Assembly: GCA_029817715.1 (NCBI GenBank)
Contig: JARUPY010000587.1
Location: forward strand, 62,001 to 126,000
Source of the DNA: Melastoma dodecandrum
Taxonomy: Eukaryota > Streptophyta > Magnoliopsida > Myrtales > Melastomataceae
Reading direction: 5' to 3'
Length of the DNA stretch: 64,000 bases
The position numbers were made by a program, and so were the translations under genes. Below are positions 60,601 through 64,000 of this stretch, one piece after another. The notes below the pieces were generated by a model. The model ran no database searches. It saw only the letters and a program-made list of their open reading frames with translations, and was not told the DNA's origin. Every line of letters begins with the position of its first letter. The first letter of the stretch is position 1.

Positions 60601-60947
60601 ACCAACATGTCATAGTTCAACGGAAATGACGTCCCATCATCCTTCTCATGTCCACTGTGGTCACCACTCCTCGAATACCAAGCATGGTACCTCCGTGGCA
60701 ATAGATTATGCTCAAGGAGCTCATTCCCAAGGTGTAAATATGTGCCCTTGCATGGTCCGGATGACAAGAAATGCATCATTAAAAAGTAAACTTCTTTATG
60801 ATCGACTGATACATCAAGTTGCAATCTCTGTTGAGTCTCCAGCTCCAAAGGTTCGACATTCGCATGAACCTTCCCAGAGAAACTCAGAGGTTTCATCCGA
60901 GAAGACGAGGTGTCACAAGAAGAAGGGACATACTTCCTTAGTGCCAT
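51691..60947 (-). CDS. WD40-repeat and bromodomain protein (BRWD/PHIP type)
   Basis: Twenty-three coding exons on the minus strand: 60947-60595, 60397-60246, 59999-59772, 58996-58887, 58706-58629, 58531-58425, 58014-57920, 57832-57717, 57565-57465, 57390-57313, 57195-57117, 56881-56713, 56371-56301, 56166-56086, 56002-55932, 55753-55657, 55583-55524, 55168-55114, 55026-54623, 54547-52811, 52712-52128, 52046-51988 and 51892-51691. They join in frame to 1695 aa. After an N-terminal domain (EVYFLMMHFLSSGPCKGTYL) come WD40 repeats (about residues 245-700, e.g. SDDRLVKIWSMET, SSDDGTCRLWDVR). A long acidic, Ser-rich region with basic patches follows (RRSKRRQQKGG, GRRVKRRN). A C-terminal bromodomain ends the protein (FPVPLSLEVIQSRLENGYYRSL). 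It matches plant proteins of the At5g49430/At2g47410 type, nuclear chromatin readers thought to serve CUL4-type ligases. The intron after exon 10 has a GC donor. The intron at 54548-54622 (75 nt, no stop) could be retained in frame. Confidence 0.9.
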
Positions 60948-60950
60948 TAC

Positions 60951-61790
60951 CCTGTCAACGTTTATAAGGTCATGGCATAAAGCGCAATTACCCAGCAGAC
61001 TGAAGCATTAACTCTTGAACAAGAATACAGTAGACAAGGATTAGACATAGCAGAACTATCCGAAGATGCACTTGATAATTGGTTCATAGGCACATAATAC
61101 TGTGTGCAACTCCCTATGACCAAAACCTAATTCCACCTTAGTGGACAACACATCTACTCAGCCATCTACATACTTATGAAAGTCCAAGAAAGTTCTGAAT
61201 CCCGTACCAAACATTTTTTCGAATAGCAAACTGGGGGGTAAGGACATTACGCCTGGCCGCGAAAGTCACCCTAGACTTAAACCGGACCGGTAACCCCTCA
61301 ACCATCGCCTAACACCGCAGCGAATACTTCCTTCCGATATTTAATTCTTCTCCACATCCCTTAACAGTCAAAAACTGGAGAATCAACGAATCCTCAACAA
61401 CCAAAAAGAAAAAGAAAAACAGAACCCTCACCTCCAGGACTACAACCGATTCGAAACCCTAAGGAGAAATCCCCTTCTTGCGCCGGACATAATCATAATG
61501 CGAGCTCCCTCTGTTTCACACTCCCTGAAGAGTTCGCTCCCCCGGGAAATCCTTCAAGAAGCAAGACCAATTGAGATTGGCGTCCAAACAGCGCGGCACG
61601 GTCGACGAGACGACGTCCCGACAATTGTGTTGCGGAAGGCGTCCGCCGAGGGGGACGCCGGCGGAGCGGCGCAGGGGTAATCGGAGCTCCGTCGGTGGCG
61701 GTGGCGGTGAGGGAGGGAGGGGGAAGAGAGAAGTCTTGGGGCGTATTAGGAAGAGGGAAGAAAGAAGAGCGGCCGCAACAGAGGGGACGA
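60951..61790 (-). promoter_or_regulatory. 5' UTR, leader intron and promoter region of the BRWD-type gene
   Basis: A splice acceptor (TTGACAG|GGTAATGG) lies four bases upstream of the start codon at 60947, so the leader is split. GC-rich minus-strand sequence at about 61780-61450 is a likely first non-coding exon. It contains a telo-box-like motif (AAACCCTAAG at about 61455 on the plus strand) and purine-rich runs. The exact donor and transcription start cannot be fixed from sequence alone. Confidence 0.5.
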
Positions 61791-61799
61791 GATTTATTT

Positions 61800-62098
61800 A
61801 AATTTACAATAACTAGATATTATTTATTAATTATGAAAATAATATTTTTAATAGTCTAAATATATCATTAAATGTTTTAAGAATTTCTTCAATTTCGAAA
61901 TTAAACTCAAAAGTGCATTTATTTTAGATTTAATTGTTAGGAAAGGGGAAGAGAAGTAATTTGTTGGTATGGGCCTGGGATATTTGTAGGAGGCCCACAT
62001 ATGATTGGGCCTACTTTAAGGGCCCGTTTGTTTAGAGAAAATATGTTATTACATTAACATTGGTAGGTTGAAGGTTCGCGGTCACGGCATCGATGGAA
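61800..62098. other. Spacer between the GRAS gene and the BRWD-type gene
   Basis: AT-rich, with GGCCCA motifs at 61970-62025. It should contain the GRAS 3' UTR on the minus strand and the upstream promoter of the BRWD gene. No other feature. Confidence 0.45.
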
Positions 62099-63811
62099 TC
62101 AGGCGAATCCGTACACAGAGATGGACTGAACCGGCGTGCCCTTCCAGCTGAAGATCAGGCTCTTCCCCTTCGATTCGAGCATGCAGAACTTGCCGCCACA
62201 GAACTGCTCTGCAACGAGCCTCGCCTGGTACAGCGCCGCGTCGCTCAGTTCCACCTCTGTCATGTGGAACAGCGAGAAGAAGGCCTTCCAGACGTCGACC
62301 GTCACGTTCCTGTACTTCCTCTCCTCACTCTCGGTCGCTATCATGTTCTTTATTGCCGGCAGGAAGTGTCCTGTCTCTACAGACATCCTCGTGTCCTTCT
62401 TGTCCATTAACGTCTCCATGCAGTCTAACAACATCCCGTGGTAGAACAAGCATTCGATGAAACGGTCCACGAAGGCCGGCGAGTTGTGGTTTGCTTCCAC
62501 CTCGGTGACGACCATCCGTCGTGGGGCAATGCTTCGTATAACCTTCATCAGCGCCTTGAGGCGGTCTGGCTGCGAGATCAATGTCCTGAGGAAGAACTGT
62601 GCATAGACCATGACGGTTTCCGCGGGCCCGAGTGCGAAATTCTCTTTCCTTAAATCCAAAATGTCCCGCACCACTACGACCCGGAACTCGAACGGGATGT
62701 TCAGGCTCTTGGCGAATCTCATCAACCTGTTTCCTGTTCCGTCGACCAACTTCTTTGCTGACATCCCCAAGGCAGTTACCTTGAGGAGCTCAACTTTGCG
62801 AGCTCCACGTGATGCCAGGGCCTGAATCAGTGCCGTCCACTGTACCCCCGAGCCAATCTGAAGGTCGATAACGTGAATCCTCTCCGCGTTCAATGCGGCA
62901 TCCACAATTGCTTGGACTCCCGTGAACTGTGCCACTTGAAGGAAGGGGGTCCCCTGGTGAAAGGCGATGCTATTAGCCATTATCATCACATCACTGCGAG
63001 GGGCAAACGTCCGCTTCCTACCATACTCTTTGTACAACATTCTTCCGGTCTCTCGATCTATCCGCTCCTGAAGCCCCCTGGAAAAATAGTGAACAAGCCT
63101 CTCGACTGTATTCCCATCCTTGGGGCACTGAGGCGATAACTGGGTGAGTAGCTTGCTCGCTCGGTTGAACTGCTGGTAGTGCACTTTCTCGGCGGAGAGG
63201 AGGAGGAGTTCGACAAGATGCACATCCTGGGACTCCTGGTCGGATAGATTCAGTGGAAGCCCAAGCTTTGAGACCAGATCGACATCAAGTGAACACATCT
63301 GGATGAACCTAGCTGCAGCGACTTTGATGATTTCTTCCACGGACAAGGCCTGGCTCTCCTCGTCCTCGGGGAGGATAGGTGCGGGATCTTGAGCCTCGAG
63401 CGATGCTGCATTTTCTGCAGCTGCCACAGGGACTCCTTCGCCGGAAACATCTCCGAAGCAAATCTGAAATGAGGGAGACATCACATTGAACACGAACTCG
63501 TCGAGGATATCATGATCCCCAGAGACCACCGGACCTTCCTTCCATTGTCGTTCCTGCTGACACGCACCTAGACCGGAACCCCGATCAGTACCTGGAAACC
63601 AGTTCTCCTCGACATTGCTTTCACCTCCGAAATCGGTAACCTCGTATTGAGCCATCCTAAGGTCAAAATCCTCCTGGAATGGGAACATCGCCGGACCCAA
63701 GAAATGCACCGAGTCAGTAACTAAGTCCGTCCAGCTACTTAAAGCAAGAGCGTAAGCTGACGAAATCGAGACGTCCCTTCGCTCTGCCGAATGTCGTCTA
63801 CTCCCCGGCAT
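62099..63811 (-). CDS. GRAS-family transcriptional regulator (DELLA/RGL1-like, without DELLA motif)
   Basis: Intronless, 570 aa. The ATG at 63811 is the first of the frame. An N-terminal variable region of about 190 residues lacks the DELLA and TVHYNP motifs of true gibberellin-responsive DELLA proteins. The GRAS domain follows: a first leucine-rich region (HLVELLLLSAEKVHYQQFN, about 198-216), a VHIID-type motif written HVIDL (313-317) with LQIGSGVQW, a second leucine-rich region, a PFYRE-like region (VEANHNSPAFVDRFIE) and a SAW end (LIFSWKGTPVQSISVYGF). Such proteins act in the nucleus, usually as co-regulators bound to other transcription factors. Closest in style to proteins annotated 'DELLA protein RGL1-like', though gibberellin control is not expected because the degron region is absent. 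Intact. Confidence 0.9.
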   Translation of the reverse strand: MPGSRRHSAERRDVSISSAYALALSSWTDLVTDSVHFLGPAMFPFQEDFDLRMAQYEVTDFGGESNVEENWFPGTDRGSGLGACQQERQWKEGPVVSGDHDILDEFVFNVMSPSFQICFGDVSGEGVPVAAAENAASLEAQDPAPILPEDEESQALSVEEIIKVAAARFIQMCSLDVDLVSKLGLPLNLSDQESQDVHLVELLLLSAEKVHYQQFNRASKLLTQLSPQCPKDGNTVERLVHYFSRGLQERIDRETGRMLYKEYGRKRTFAPRSDVMIMANSIAFHQGTPFLQVAQFTGVQAIVDAALNAERIHVIDLQIGSGVQWTALIQALASRGARKVELLKVTALGMSAKKLVDGTGNRLMRFAKSLNIPFEFRVVVVRDILDLRKENFALGPAETVMVYAQFFLRTLISQPDRLKALMKVIRSIAPRRMVVTEVEANHNSPAFVDRFIECLFYHGMLLDCMETLMDKKDTRMSVETGHFLPAIKNMIATESEERKYRNVTVDVWKAFFSLFHMTEVELSDAALYQARLVAEQFCGGKFCMLESKGKSLIFSWKGTPVQSISVYGFA

Positions 63812-64000
63812 CTACGCTCGTCGAGAGCGAGTAGCGATTGGAACAACGGCTACGGTCCAACGCTTAGCGACAAACACGTTGCAGTCGGTTCCAAAGTGCG
63901 AGTCCAAGGGTAGGTCGACCATGGTTTCCATAAACTTCATGTTGTCATTACAAACTTTAAACAATTAAAAATCATATCATGAACATGTTCCTTGAAGTTA
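63812..64000 (-). promoter_or_regulatory. Upstream region of the GRAS gene (partial)
   Basis: The likely 5' UTR and promoter of the minus-strand GRAS gene run off the window edge. No clear TATA box is visible in the available 189 bases. Confidence 0.4.

Overview
This is nuclear DNA of a flowering plant, almost certainly a eudicot. Genes are split by short GT-AG introns, coding exons are GC-balanced inside AT-rich spacers, and plant-only families are present (Bet v 1/MLP, CAMTA, GRAS, Gnk2, plastid ribosomal protein PSRP2, plant mobile domain). I cannot name the species. All gene models below were built by hand from splice signals, reading phase and family homology. No transcript data were available.

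Layout. 1-12 kb: two Bet v 1-like genes on the minus strand (572-1118 and 10404-10975) flank a complete four-exon plastid RNA-binding ribosomal protein (PSRP2, 2944-4607, plus) and a complete 13-exon OB-fold protein of the Cdc24/RPA-like type (6180-10034, plus). 12-38 kb: an accessory block built from a segmental duplication. Copy A (about 12.13-20.07 kb) and copy B (about 26.46-38.27 kb) each carry a GH10 endo-xylanase gene on the minus strand, a Gnk2 (ginkbilobin-2/DUF26) secreted-protein gene on the plus strand, and a long conserved non-coding block. Both xylanases are intact (589 aa each). The Gnk2 gene is intact in A but frameshifted in B. A third, truncated xylanase 5' end follows copy A at 20.1-20.6 kb. 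LTR-retrotransposon remnants sit between the copies and inside copy B. Comparing B with A shows two insertions as clean filled/empty sites with target-site duplications.

38.9-43.7 kb: a complete CAMTA5-type calmodulin-binding transcription factor (13 exons, 906 aa, plus). 44-51.4 kb: a dead eL29 ribosomal-protein copy, a tandem array of about 97 bp units, and a decayed 5.4 kb Mutator-like element with long terminal inverted repeats. The element carries both a MULE transposase and a plant-mobile-domain (PMD) gene. 51.7-61.8 kb: a 23-exon WD40-bromodomain protein (BRWD/PHIP type, 1695 aa, minus). 62.1-63.8 kb: an intronless GRAS-family regulator (570 aa, minus).

The single-copy genes are ordinary housekeeping and regulatory genes with no visible functional link. 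The biological interest lies in the duplicated xylanase/Gnk2 module (cell-wall remodelling beside a secreted defence-type lectin), two GC-AG introns, and the MULE-PMD element. I found no tRNA, rRNA or CRISPR-like array, and nothing I would call a wholly new system.
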